Shown here: piece after piece, positions 17,088-24,806 of the stretch
How the letters are laid out: every line of letters starts with the position of its first letter
Position numbering within the stretch: position 1 is the stretch's first letter
Assembly: GCF_900114415.1 (NCBI RefSeq)
Contig: NZ_FOSZ01000002.1
Span: 372,001-436,000, forward strand
Direction: 5' to 3'
Origin: Shimia haliotis
Lineage (GTDB): Bacteria > Pseudomonadota > Alphaproteobacteria > Rhodobacterales > Rhodobacteraceae
Length of the DNA: 64,000 bases
Made by a program: the position numbers and the translations under genes
Notes under the pieces: generated by a model
Seen by the model: only the letters and a program-made list of their open reading frames with translations
What the model was told of the DNA's origin: nothing
Database searches by the model: none

Positions 17088-18077
17088 ATGAGCCTCATGC
17101 ACAAATTCCTCGGCGCAGCTGCAGCCGTTGCCCTCTCCGCAGGCGCAGCGCTGGCAGAACCGGCGCTGATCTTTGACCTTGGCGGCAAATTCGACAAATC
17201 GTTCAACGAAGCAGCCTTTGGTGGCGCGACCCGTTGGGCCGAAGAAACCGGCGGCACTTTCCGCGAAATCGAACTGCAGTCCGAAGCTCAGCGTGAACAG
17301 GCTCTGCGCCGTTTCGCCGAAGCTGGCGCAAACCCGATCGTCATGACCGGCTTTGCCTTCGGCAACGTTCTTTCCGAAGTCGCACCTGACTATCCTGACA
17401 CCAAATTCGCCATCATCGACATGGTTGTGGATCAGCCCAACGTGCGCTCTGTTGTCTTCAACGAGCACGAAGGCTCCTACCTTGTTGGCATGATGGCCGC
17501 TCAGGCATCTAAATCCGGCACCGTTGGCTTCATCGGCGGCATGGACATCCCGCTGATCCGTAAGTTCGCTTGCGGCTACGTTCAGGGCGTCAAAGCCGTG
17601 AACCCCGACGCAACCGTGATCCAGAACATGACCGGCACCACGCCGGCCGCATGGAACGACCCGGTTAAAGGCTCCGAGCTGACCAAAGCGCAGATCGCGC
17701 AAGGCGCGGACGTTGTATACGCAGCGGCAGGCGGCACCGGCGTTGGTGTTCTGCAAACCGCAGCGGACGAAAACATCCTGTCGGTTGGTGTGGACAGCAA
17801 CCAGAACCATCTGCACTCCGGCAAGGTTCTGACTTCCATGATGAAGCGCGTGGACAACGCGGTTTATGAAGCCATGACAGCCGGCGTTGATCTGGAAACC
17901 GGCTTCAACGTGATGGGCGTGGCCAACGGCGGCATCGATTACGCCATGGACGAGCACAACGCCTCCCTCGTGTCCGCAGACATGAAGGCGAAAGTGGACA
18001 TGGCAAAAGATGCCATCGCTTCCGGTGAACTGGCCGTACACGACTACATGTCCGACAACACCTGCCCGGTGGAATAA
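17088..18077 (+). CDS. BMP family ABC transporter substrate-binding protein (nucleoside-type)
   Basis: The 329-aa protein has a Sec signal peptide (KFLGAAAAVALSAGAALA, cleaved before EP) and no lipobox. The mature part is of the Bmp/PnrA/Med family: FDLGGKFDKSFNEAAFGGATR near the N-terminus, and FIGGMDIPLIRKFACGYVQGVK. It is the periplasmic receptor for an ABC importer encoded immediately downstream. Family precedents bind purine nucleosides, so nucleoside uptake is likely; deoD 15 kb away would use the product. The ATG at 17088 is preceded by GGGAGA. A pair of intercistronic hairpins follows the gene, often a device for higher receptor than transporter expression. Confidence 0.9.
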   Translation: MSLMHKFLGAAAAVALSAGAALAEPALIFDLGGKFDKSFNEAAFGGATRWAEETGGTFREIELQSEAQREQALRRFAEAGANPIVMTGFAFGNVLSEVAPDYPDTKFAIIDMVVDQPNVRSVVFNEHEGSYLVGMMAAQASKSGTVGFIGGMDIPLIRKFACGYVQGVKAVNPDATVIQNMTGTTPAAWNDPVKGSELTKAQIAQGADVVYAAAGGTGVGVLQTAADENILSVGVDSNQNHLHSGKVLTSMMKRVDNAVYEAMTAGVDLETGFNVMGVANGGIDYAMDEHNASLVSADMKAKVDMAKDAIASGELAVHDYMSDNTCPVE

Positions 18078-18086
18078 GACGCGCAG

Positions 18087-18140
18087 CCCAACCCCGCGTT
18101 GGGTGTGAAAATCGGGGCCGTGCCATTGCGGCGCGGCCCC
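18087..18140 (+). promoter_or_regulatory. Tandem intercistronic hairpins after the BMP receptor gene
   Basis: Two stem-loops occupy the gap to the next gene: CCCAAC (18087-18092) with GTTGGG (18098-18103), then GGGGCCGTGCC (18114-18124) with GGCGCGGCCCC (18130-18140), 11 bp with one T-G pair and a 5-nt loop. There is no T-run, so mRNA stabilisation or partial termination is more likely than full termination. Confidence 0.65.
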
Positions 18141-18161
18141 ATCCACAAACAAAGGCCCGTC

Positions 18162-18518
18162 ATGACAAACGCGATAGACGCATTCTTCGCCGCATGGGGC
18201 GAGGCTGTCTTGGACACACGCACCGACATGCTGCGCGGGTCGCTGTCCTCTGATGTCTCCTATGCAGACCCCCGCACGCCGGACCCGATCACAGACACTC
18301 AAGCCTTGATCGACTACGTCGGCATGTATTCGCAATATGCCTCCGGCGCTTCGGCGCATGTTGTGGCCTCAAGCGACACCGCAGGCACCACACGTGTGAC
18401 CGTCGCTTTCCGCATGGCGGACGGCAACGAGCAACTTGGCCAATACTTCATCGAACTCGACGACCAATCCCGCATCACGCGCGCGGTTGGCTTCGCAGGA
18501 CTCGGAGCACCTGAATGA
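18162..18518 (+). CDS. SnoaL/NTF2-like domain protein
   Basis: The 118-aa protein has the cone-shaped NTF2/SnoaL fold pattern: an N-terminal helix (IDAFFAAWGEAVLDTRTDML), an aromatic strand DVSYADPRTPDPI, and C-terminal strands ending GFAGLG. Such proteins are small isomerases, hydratases or ligand-binding subunits; no active-site set can be named. It lies between the BMP receptor gene and the ABC ATPase gene and overlaps the latter by 4 bp (ATGA), so it is part of the transporter operon. A role in nucleoside or base handling is an inference from position only. Confidence 0.7.
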   Translation: MTNAIDAFFAAWGEAVLDTRTDMLRGSLSSDVSYADPRTPDPITDTQALIDYVGMYSQYASGASAHVVASSDTAGTTRVTVAFRMADGNEQLGQYFIELDDQSRITRAVGFAGLGAPE

Positions 18519-20083
18519 CCGCACCGGCAATTGAACTCAAAGGCATCTCCAAAGCCTTCGGCCCCGTTCAGGCCAACAAAGACATTTCCATCTCGGTCCA
18601 ACCCGGCACAATTCACGGGATCATCGGCGAAAACGGCGCGGGGAAATCCACGCTGATGTCGATCCTCTACGGATTTTACAAAGCTGACGCGGGCGAGATT
18701 TTTATCAAGGGACAGAAAACACAGATCCCCGACAGCCAGCACGCTATCAAAGCGGGCATCGGCATGGTTTTCCAGCACTTCAAACTGGTGGAAAACTTCA
18801 CCGTTCTGGAAAACATCATCCTCGGTGCCGAAGACGGCGCGATGTTGACCACCTCGCTGGGCAAAGCCCGCAAGGAGTTGAAGCATCTGGCGGATGAATA
18901 CGGGCTCAACGTTGATCCCGACGCGGTGATCGAAAACCTCTCTGTGGGCCACCAACAGCGCGTCGAAATCCTCAAGGCGCTTTACCGCAAGGCCGAGATC
19001 CTGATTTTGGACGAACCGACGGGCGTTCTGACCCCCGCTGAGGCCGACCAGCTTTTCCGCATTCTCGACCGTCTGCGTGAAGAAGGCAAAACCATCATCC
19101 TGATCACGCACAAGCTGCGTGAAATCATGGACACCACCGACACCGTATCGGTGATGCGCCGCGGCGAGATGACAGCCACCGTCAAAACCTCCGAAACCTC
19201 GCCCGAGGAATTGGCCGAGCTTATGGTCGGCCGCAAGGTTCTGCTGCGCGTTGACAAAGTACCGGCGACCCCAGGCAAAACAGTTCTTGATGTCAAAGGC
19301 TTGCGGGTTGTGGACGAGAAAGGCGTGGAACGGGTCAAGGGCATCGACCTGACTGTGCGCGCCGGCGAAATTCTCGGCATTGCCGGTGTGGCCGGCAACG
19401 GTCAGTCCGAATTGCTTGAGGTTCTTGGCGGCTTTGCCGACGGCACCGGTGTGATCACCATGAACGGCACGGAAATTCCGCTCACGGGTCAAGGGGCCGA
19501 CGGCCGCGCCCGCCGCGACGCCGGCATCAGCCACGTCCCCGAAGACCGCCAGCGCGAAGGCCTTATCATGGAGTATTCCGCATGGGAAAACACCGTATTC
19601 GGCTATCACCGCGACAAGGACCATCAATCGGGCATCCTGATGGACAACGCCGGTATTCAGGCCGAGGCTCAGGAAAAGATGGACCGTTTTGACGTGCGTC
19701 CTCCCAATCCGAAACTTGCGGCCAAGAACTTTTCCGGCGGCAACCAGCAAAAAATCGTTTTGGCGCGTGAAATCGAACGCAATCCGGACCTCTTGCTGAT
19801 CGGACAACCCACCCGTGGCGTCGACATCGGCGCGATCGAATTTATCCACCAGCAAGTCGTCAACCTGCGCGATCAGGGCAAGGCGATCCTACTGGTTTCG
19901 GTGGAACTCGATGAGATCATGTCTCTGTCAGACCGCATCGCGGTCATGTTTGACGGTCACATCATGGGCGAGCGCGACCCCGCGCAAACCAACGAACGCG
20001 AACTCGGCCTCCTGATGGCCGGTATTACTGACACCTCCGCCGTCACCAACGGCGCTTCCGAGGAGGCTCTCAACGATGGATAA
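18515..20083 (+). CDS. ABC transporter ATP-binding protein, tandem-domain (nucleoside-type)
   Basis: A 522-aa protein with two fused ABC domains, as in RbsA/NupA-type transporters. The first domain has Walker A GENGAGKST near residue 36 and the signature LSVGHQQRVEILKAL. The second has a degenerate Walker A region (GVAGNGQSE) and the signature FSGGNQQKIVLAREIE. It powers import of the ligand delivered by the BMP protein through the two permeases that follow. It overlaps the previous gene by 4 bp and the next by 8 bp, indicating coupled translation. Confidence 0.93.
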   Translation: MTAPAIELKGISKAFGPVQANKDISISVQPGTIHGIIGENGAGKSTLMSILYGFYKADAGEIFIKGQKTQIPDSQHAIKAGIGMVFQHFKLVENFTVLENIILGAEDGAMLTTSLGKARKELKHLADEYGLNVDPDAVIENLSVGHQQRVEILKALYRKAEILILDEPTGVLTPAEADQLFRILDRLREEGKTIILITHKLREIMDTTDTVSVMRRGEMTATVKTSETSPEELAELMVGRKVLLRVDKVPATPGKTVLDVKGLRVVDEKGVERVKGIDLTVRAGEILGIAGVAGNGQSELLEVLGGFADGTGVITMNGTEIPLTGQGADGRARRDAGISHVPEDRQREGLIMEYSAWENTVFGYHRDKDHQSGILMDNAGIQAEAQEKMDRFDVRPPNPKLAAKNFSGGNQQKIVLAREIERNPDLLLIGQPTRGVDIGAIEFIHQQVVNLRDQGKAILLVSVELDEIMSLSDRIAVMFDGHIMGERDPAQTNERELGLLMAGITDTSAVTNGASEEALNDG

Positions 20084-21170
20084 GATGCCAAAATGGGCCG
20101 ACATCGTCCTGATCCCCGTCATTTCCCTGCTATTGGCGGCTTTTTTCTCGTCATTGGTTATTCTGGCCATCGGCGAAAGCCCGGTTGAGGCGTTCAAACT
20201 CATGGTTGACGGCGCGCTGATGCGATCCGCTGGCTGGGGGTATACGCTGTATTACGCCACCAACTTCATGTTCACCGGCCTTGCTGTGGCGGTTGCCTTC
20301 CACGCGCGGCTGTTCAACATCGGCGGCGAAGGTCAGGCGATGATCGCCGGCCTCGGCGTGGCGCTGGTGTGTCTTTACATTCCGTGGCCCCACTGGTCAC
20401 TGGCGATCCTCGGCGCATCCGTAGGCGCGGCCCTCTTCGGCGCGCTCTGGGCGCTGATCCCCGCCTATCTGCAAGCCCGCCGTGGCAGCCATATCGTGAT
20501 CACCACGATTATGTTCAACTTCATCGCGGCGGCCCTGCTGAACTACGTGCTTGTCGAACTTCTGCGCCCCGTCGGCGCAATGGACCCTGCCTCCGCCAAG
20601 TTCCCTGCCGGAACCCATCTGCCCACTTTCCAGGACATGTTCTCCACTGAGAGCAGCAAGATGTTCCGCGGCGCCCCTGCCAACGTGACATTCTTCCTCG
20701 CGCTGGCAGCCTGTGTCTTTGTCTGGCTTCTGATCTGGCGCACCCGTCTGGGCTATGAAATCCGCGCCTTCGGCCAATCCGAGACAGCCGCCAAATACGC
20801 GGGCATCAGCCCAGTGCGCATCACAGTTATCGCCATGCTGATCTCTGGCGCATTGGCGGGCATGATGGCTGTGAACACCACCATGGGCGAAAGCGAACGC
20901 CTGATCCTGAACGCCACCGAAGGCGCTGGTTTCATCGGCATCGCCGTGGCGCTTATGGGCCGCAATCACCCGCTGGGCGTATGTGTCGCCGCGATCCTGT
21001 TTGGCTTCCTCTATCAGGGCGGCGCCGAACTGGCTCTCTGGACCAACATCCCGCGCGAGCTGATTGTTGTGATCCAAGCCCTTGTGATCCTCTTCACAGG
21101 CGCTTTGGACAACATGGTCCGCGAACCGATTGAAAAACTCTTCATTGCTATGCGCCGGAGGAACGCCTGA
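20076..21170 (+). CDS. ABC transporter permease (nucleoside-type, first subunit)
   Basis: A 364-aa membrane protein of the BPD_transp_2 family with about nine membrane helices. The signature GGEGQAMIAGLGVALV and the later KYAGISPVRITVIAMLISGALAGMMAV are characteristic. It pairs with the next permease to form the channel. The gene overlaps the ATPase gene by 8 bp and the next permease by 1 bp. It is the longer of the two permeases, as in NupP/YufP systems. Confidence 0.92.
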   Translation: MDKMPKWADIVLIPVISLLLAAFFSSLVILAIGESPVEAFKLMVDGALMRSAGWGYTLYYATNFMFTGLAVAVAFHARLFNIGGEGQAMIAGLGVALVCLYIPWPHWSLAILGASVGAALFGALWALIPAYLQARRGSHIVITTIMFNFIAAALLNYVLVELLRPVGAMDPASAKFPAGTHLPTFQDMFSTESSKMFRGAPANVTFFLALAACVFVWLLIWRTRLGYEIRAFGQSETAAKYAGISPVRITVIAMLISGALAGMMAVNTTMGESERLILNATEGAGFIGIAVALMGRNHPLGVCVAAILFGFLYQGGAELALWTNIPRELIVVIQALVILFTGALDNMVREPIEKLFIAMRRRNA

Positions 21171-22180
21171 TGGAATTTCTCGATATCGTCCAACTTCTGG
21201 ACACGTCCATCCGCCTCGGCACACCGCTGTTGTTTGCTTGTCTCGCAGGTCTGTTCTCTGAACGCTCAGGCGTCGTGGACATCGGTCTTGAAGGCAAAAT
21301 GCTGATCGCCGCCTTCTTCTCGGCTGCAGCGGCCTTCTATACGGGCAACGCATGGCTTGGCCTGCTCGCAGGCATCGCCGCCTCTATGGTGCTCGCTGTT
21401 ATCCACGGCCTCGCCTCGATCACTTTCCGCGGCAATCAGCTGATTTCCGGTGTGGCGATCAATTTTCTTGCGGCAGGCATGACCGTTCTGGTCGCGCAAA
21501 GCTGGTTCAAACAAGGCGGGCGCACTCCGCCCCTGACCGGCAATGGGCGCTTTGGCAACGTCGAGCTGCCTTTTGCCATCGGTCCCACCGAAGCCGAAGC
21601 TGCAGGACGCCCTCTCAGCCAGATGATCGGCGAGGCCGGCCCGATTCAACAGCTCTACTCCGAACTGATTTCCGGTCATTCGATCCTCGTTTATCTGGGT
21701 GTCCTGGCAGTTGTTGCAACATGGTGGATCCTCTTCCGCACCCGTTTCGGCCTGCGCTTGCGCGCTGTGGGTGAAAACCCCGCCGCAGTCGACACTGCTG
21801 GCGTGTCGGTCATCCAACTGCGTTACGCCGCAGTGCTGATCTGTGGTGTGCTCTGCGGTCTCGCTGGGGCTTACATGGCGACCTCGCTTCAGGCCGGTTT
21901 CGTAAAAGACATGACCGCAGGCCGTGGCTTCATCGCGCTCGCAGCGTTGATCTTTGCGAAATGGCGTCCTGTCTATGCGATGTGGGCTTGCCTGTTGTTC
22001 GGCTTTTTCCAAGCGCTTGAAACCCGCCCGGACCTGATCGAAGCGGTGATCGGCATGAAGGTGCAGATCCAGCTTCTTGGCGCCCTGCCCTACATCCTGA
22101 CCGTGGTGATCCTCGCTGGCTTCATCGGCAAAGCGATCCCCCCAAAGGCCAGTGCAGAGCCCTACATCAAGGAACGCTGA
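21170..22180 (+). CDS. ABC transporter permease (nucleoside-type, second subunit)
   Basis: A 336-aa BPD_transp_2 permease. It has the family hallmark ERSGVVDIGLEGKMLIAAF near the N-terminus, FRGNQLISGVAINFLAAG in the middle and RAVGENPAAVDTAGVSVIQLRY as the cytoplasmic coupling region, with about nine membrane helices. The start shares one base with the stop of the previous permease. A strong terminator at 22188-22218 closes the operon of receptor, NTF2-like protein, ATPase and two permeases. Confidence 0.92.
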   Translation: MEFLDIVQLLDTSIRLGTPLLFACLAGLFSERSGVVDIGLEGKMLIAAFFSAAAAFYTGNAWLGLLAGIAASMVLAVIHGLASITFRGNQLISGVAINFLAAGMTVLVAQSWFKQGGRTPPLTGNGRFGNVELPFAIGPTEAEAAGRPLSQMIGEAGPIQQLYSELISGHSILVYLGVLAVVATWWILFRTRFGLRLRAVGENPAAVDTAGVSVIQLRYAAVLICGVLCGLAGAYMATSLQAGFVKDMTAGRGFIALAALIFAKWRPVYAMWACLLFGFFQALETRPDLIEAVIGMKVQIQLLGALPYILTVVILAGFIGKAIPPKASAEPYIKER

Positions 22181-22187
22181 TCCTTAC

Positions 22188-22218
22188 AAAGCCCCGCCTG
22201 ATTGGCGGGGCTTTTATT
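22188..22218 (+). terminator. Rho-independent terminator of the nucleoside-transporter operon
   Basis: AAAGCCCCGCC pairs perfectly with GGCGGGGCTTT across a 5-nt loop, followed by TTATTATT. Confidence 0.92.
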
Positions 22219-22227
22219 ATTCAGCCC

Positions 22228-22259
22228 GGTCACTCGCCGCGTTTGCGCAGCGTGTGACC
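22228..22259. repeat. Long imperfect hairpin between terminator and TSUP gene
   Basis: GGTCAC (22228-22233) pairs with GTGACC (22254-22259) and the stem continues inward to 13 bp with two mismatches around a 4-nt loop. There is no T-run. It lies 110 bp upstream of the TSUP gene. Confidence 0.55.
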
Positions 22260-22368
22260 AACTCCCACCCCTCAATAAGTCCAGTTTTCCATCACCTATC
22301 TGTCCTGCAAGCAATTTCTCCCTCTGCTGCGGTTGCAATCTGACGCCGTGTAAAGGTATCAAAAATAT

Positions 22369-23283
22369 ATGCAGATTTACCTTCCCATCGCCGAAGTCTC
22401 AGTGAATGCGTTTTTGCTTCTGGGCATGGGCGGCATGGTGGGAATCCTGTCCGGCATGTTCGGCGTCGGCGGCGGGTTCCTGATGACCCCGCTTCTATTC
22501 TTCATCGGCATCCCGCCAGCGGTTGCGGTGGCCACCGAAGCCAACCAGATCGTCGCCTCCTCCTTTTCCGGTGTCCTTGCCCACCTCAGGCGAAAAACCG
22601 TCGACCTTCGAATGGGCACCGTCCTATTGACCGGAGGCCTTGTCGGCGCAGCTTTTGGGGTCGTGATCTTTAACCACCTGAAGTCTCTTGGACAGGTCGA
22701 TCTGCTGGTCAAACTCTGCTACGTGGTCTTTCTTGGTGTCATCGGCTCTTTGATGTTTGTCGAAAGCCTGAACGCCCTGCGCAAATCGCGCAACAATGTC
22801 CCGCCCTCCCGCAAGAAACACAACTGGATCCACGGCCTGCCGTTCAAGATGCGCTTCCGCGTGTCCGGCCTATATATCTCCGTGATCCCGCCCCTGATCG
22901 TCGGCGTCTTTGTCGGCATTCTCTCCGCCATCATGGGTGTTGGCGGCGGCTTTATCATGGTGCCCGCCATGATCTATCTGCTCGGTATGCCCACCAAGGT
23001 TGTTGTCGGCACCTCACTCTTTCAGATCATCTTTGTCACCGCCTTTACCACACTCTTGCACGCGACCACCAACTACACGGTAGATATCGCTCTTGCGGTG
23101 CTCCTGCTGATCGGCGGCGTAATCGGGGCCCAGATCGGCACGCGCCTTGGCACCTATCTCAAGGCCGAACAACTGCGCATACTTCTGGCGCTTCTGGTGA
23201 TCCTCGTCTGTGCCAAGCTGGCACTGGATCTGCTGATCCAACCGACGGAATTGTTCTCCATCGGCGCCTCGGAGGGCCACTGA
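22369..23283 (+). CDS. TSUP family transporter (TauE/SafE-type sulfite/organosulfonate exporter family)
   Basis: The 304-aa membrane protein has the two-fold TSUP repeat. GMFGVGGGFLMTPLLFFIG in the first half and AIMGVGGGFIMVPAMIYLLG in the second are the paired G-x-G-G-G signatures. About eight helices are present, with a longer charged loop in the middle (KSRNNVPPSRKKHNW). TSUP members move sulfite, sulfoacetate, taurine-related or other anions. The partner gene behind it (TIGR02186 family, 1-bp overlap) is a conserved alphaproteobacterial companion of this transporter subgroup. The substrate here is unknown. Confidence 0.88.
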   Translation: MQIYLPIAEVSVNAFLLLGMGGMVGILSGMFGVGGGFLMTPLLFFIGIPPAVAVATEANQIVASSFSGVLAHLRRKTVDLRMGTVLLTGGLVGAAFGVVIFNHLKSLGQVDLLVKLCYVVFLGVIGSLMFVESLNALRKSRNNVPPSRKKHNWIHGLPFKMRFRVSGLYISVIPPLIVGVFVGILSAIMGVGGGFIMVPAMIYLLGMPTKVVVGTSLFQIIFVTAFTTLLHATTNYTVDIALAVLLLIGGVIGAQIGTRLGTYLKAEQLRILLALLVILVCAKLALDLLIQPTELFSIGASEGH

Positions 23284-24047
23284 TGCTTCTGCGCGCCGCC
23301 CTCTTCTTTCTTTGCATGCTGTCGCTGCCGCTGCGCGCTGAAGAAGTTGTGCTTGGTCTCAGTCAGGACAAAGTCGCGATCACAGCCACATTCGACGGCT
23401 CTGAAATCCTGATTTTTGGCGCCGTCAAACGCGAAGCTCCGATCCAGTCAGAGCCGCCGTTGCAAGTGGTGATCGCGGTGTCTGGTCCGAGCGGACCCGT
23501 CACTGTCCGACGCAAAGAACGCAAGTTGGGCATTTGGGTGAACACTGAATCGGTCGACGTTGACGCAGCGCCCAGTTTCTATGCGGTCGCAACATCCGCG
23601 CCTTTCTCCGAAGTCCTCTCCAATGTCGAGGATCAACGCCACAAGGTCTCGATCCCACGAGCGATCCGTTCCGTAGGCGCGCCGATGACCGTAAGCAATG
23701 CACAGTCCTTTTCCGAAGCCGTGATCCGCATTCGCAAATCCGAAGGCCTCTACCAAATGCTTGAGGGAGCCGTGCGATTTGACGAACAAACGCTTTTCCG
23801 CACATCCATTTCGATGCCTGCGAACCTGACCGAAGGCGACTATCCCATGCGCATTTTTCTGACGCGCAGCGGCAAGGTGGTGTCCACGTTCGAGACCGTG
23901 ATAGACGTGAATAAGGTCGGCCTCGAAAGGGTTCTCTACGACCTCTCCCGTCAAAAACCCCTGCTCTACGGCCTCTTGTCCCTCGCGATCGCCATTGCCG
24001 CAGGCTGGGGCGCATCGGCCGCGTTCACGCTGCTCCGCAGAGGTTGA
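23283..24047 (+). CDS. TIGR02186 family protein, membrane-anchored periplasmic
   Basis: A 254-aa protein with a Sec signal peptide (LLRAALFFLCMLSLPLRA), a mostly beta-stranded periplasmic domain and a C-terminal membrane helix (LLYGLLSLAIAIAAGWGAS) before a short basic tail. It matches the conserved alphaproteobacterial family TIGR02186, usually found next to a TSUP transporter, as here with 1-bp overlap. This suggests an accessory subunit, but no biochemical role is known. Its start is fixed by the TGATG overlap. Confidence 0.85.
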   Translation: MLLRAALFFLCMLSLPLRAEEVVLGLSQDKVAITATFDGSEILIFGAVKREAPIQSEPPLQVVIAVSGPSGPVTVRRKERKLGIWVNTESVDVDAAPSFYAVATSAPFSEVLSNVEDQRHKVSIPRAIRSVGAPMTVSNAQSFSEAVIRIRKSEGLYQMLEGAVRFDEQTLFRTSISMPANLTEGDYPMRIFLTRSGKVVSTFETVIDVNKVGLERVLYDLSRQKPLLYGLLSLAIAIAAGWGASAAFTLLRRG

Positions 24048-24077
24048 GCCCACCCCGTCTTTCGTGGCCCTTATGCG

Positions 24078-24806
24078 TTAACCGCGCCCGATAAAGGGCA
24101 TCTTGGTCGCCATCACGGTCATGAACTGCACGTTCGCATCCAGCGGCAAGCCCGCCATATGCACCACCGACGATGCTGCCGAAGCCACATCCATCGTGGC
24201 CATCGGCGCTTTGCCATCAGCCACCAAAGCCTCGTTCAACCCTGCCACCATATCCGTGGCTGCATTGCCGATATCGATCTGTCCACAAGCGATATCAAAA
24301 GGCCGCCCATCCAGCGACAAAGTCCGCGTCAGGCCGGTGATCGCGTGTTTGCTCATGGTGTAGCAAACAGATCCCTCGCGCGGCACATGGGCCGACAAGC
24401 TGCCGTTGTTGATAATGCGGCCACCCTGCGGCATCTGTCTGCGCATCTGCGCAAAGGCTAGCTGCGCGGCGACAAACATGCCGCGCACGTTCACGTTCAT
24501 CACCTCATCAAAGCCAGCCAGCGGTACCTCGTCGATCGAGCCTGCTGGCCCGAACAGCCCCGCATTGTTAAACAGCGCGTCAAGCCGACCCGCCTCGCCG
24601 ACAAAGCGATCAAACGCCGCCGCCATGGCCGCCTCATCCCTCACATCAGCTTCCAGCACCACTGCCCTGTCATACCCCGCGGCTAGTTCTGCCAGTTTGG
24701 CGCCAGATCGCGCCAAAAGACCAACCTGCCAGCCCGCCTTCAGAAACATCTCCGCTGTTACGCGCCCTATGCCCTGACTGGCGCCTGTGATGATGATGCT
24801 TTTCAT
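24078..24806 (-). CDS. SDR family NAD(P)-dependent oxidoreductase
   Basis: A 242-aa classical short-chain dehydrogenase/reductase. The cofactor motif is TGASQGIG at the N-terminus, NNAG follows near residue 80, and the catalytic set is Ser of NNGSLSA with YTMSK. The usual proline-glycine after the active site is replaced by CGQIDIGNAATDM, as in a well-populated Rhodobacterales subgroup. The substrate is unknown. Its start overlaps the stop of the upstream helicase gene by 4 bp, so the two are co-transcribed without an obvious functional link. Confidence 0.88.
   Translation of the reverse strand: MKSIIITGASQGIGRVTAEMFLKAGWQVGLLARSGAKLAELAAGYDRAVVLEADVRDEAAMAAAFDRFVGEAGRLDALFNNAGLFGPAGSIDEVPLAGFDEVMNVNVRGMFVAAQLAFAQMRRQMPQGGRIINNGSLSAHVPREGSVCYTMSKHAITGLTRTLSLDGRPFDIACGQIDIGNAATDMVAGLNEALVADGKAPMATMDVASAASSVVHMAGLPLDANVQFMTVMATKMPFIGRG

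Noticed and set aside
18314-19855. 513-codon minus-strand frame over the ABC ATPase gene
   Set aside because: Antisense shadow of a certain gene.
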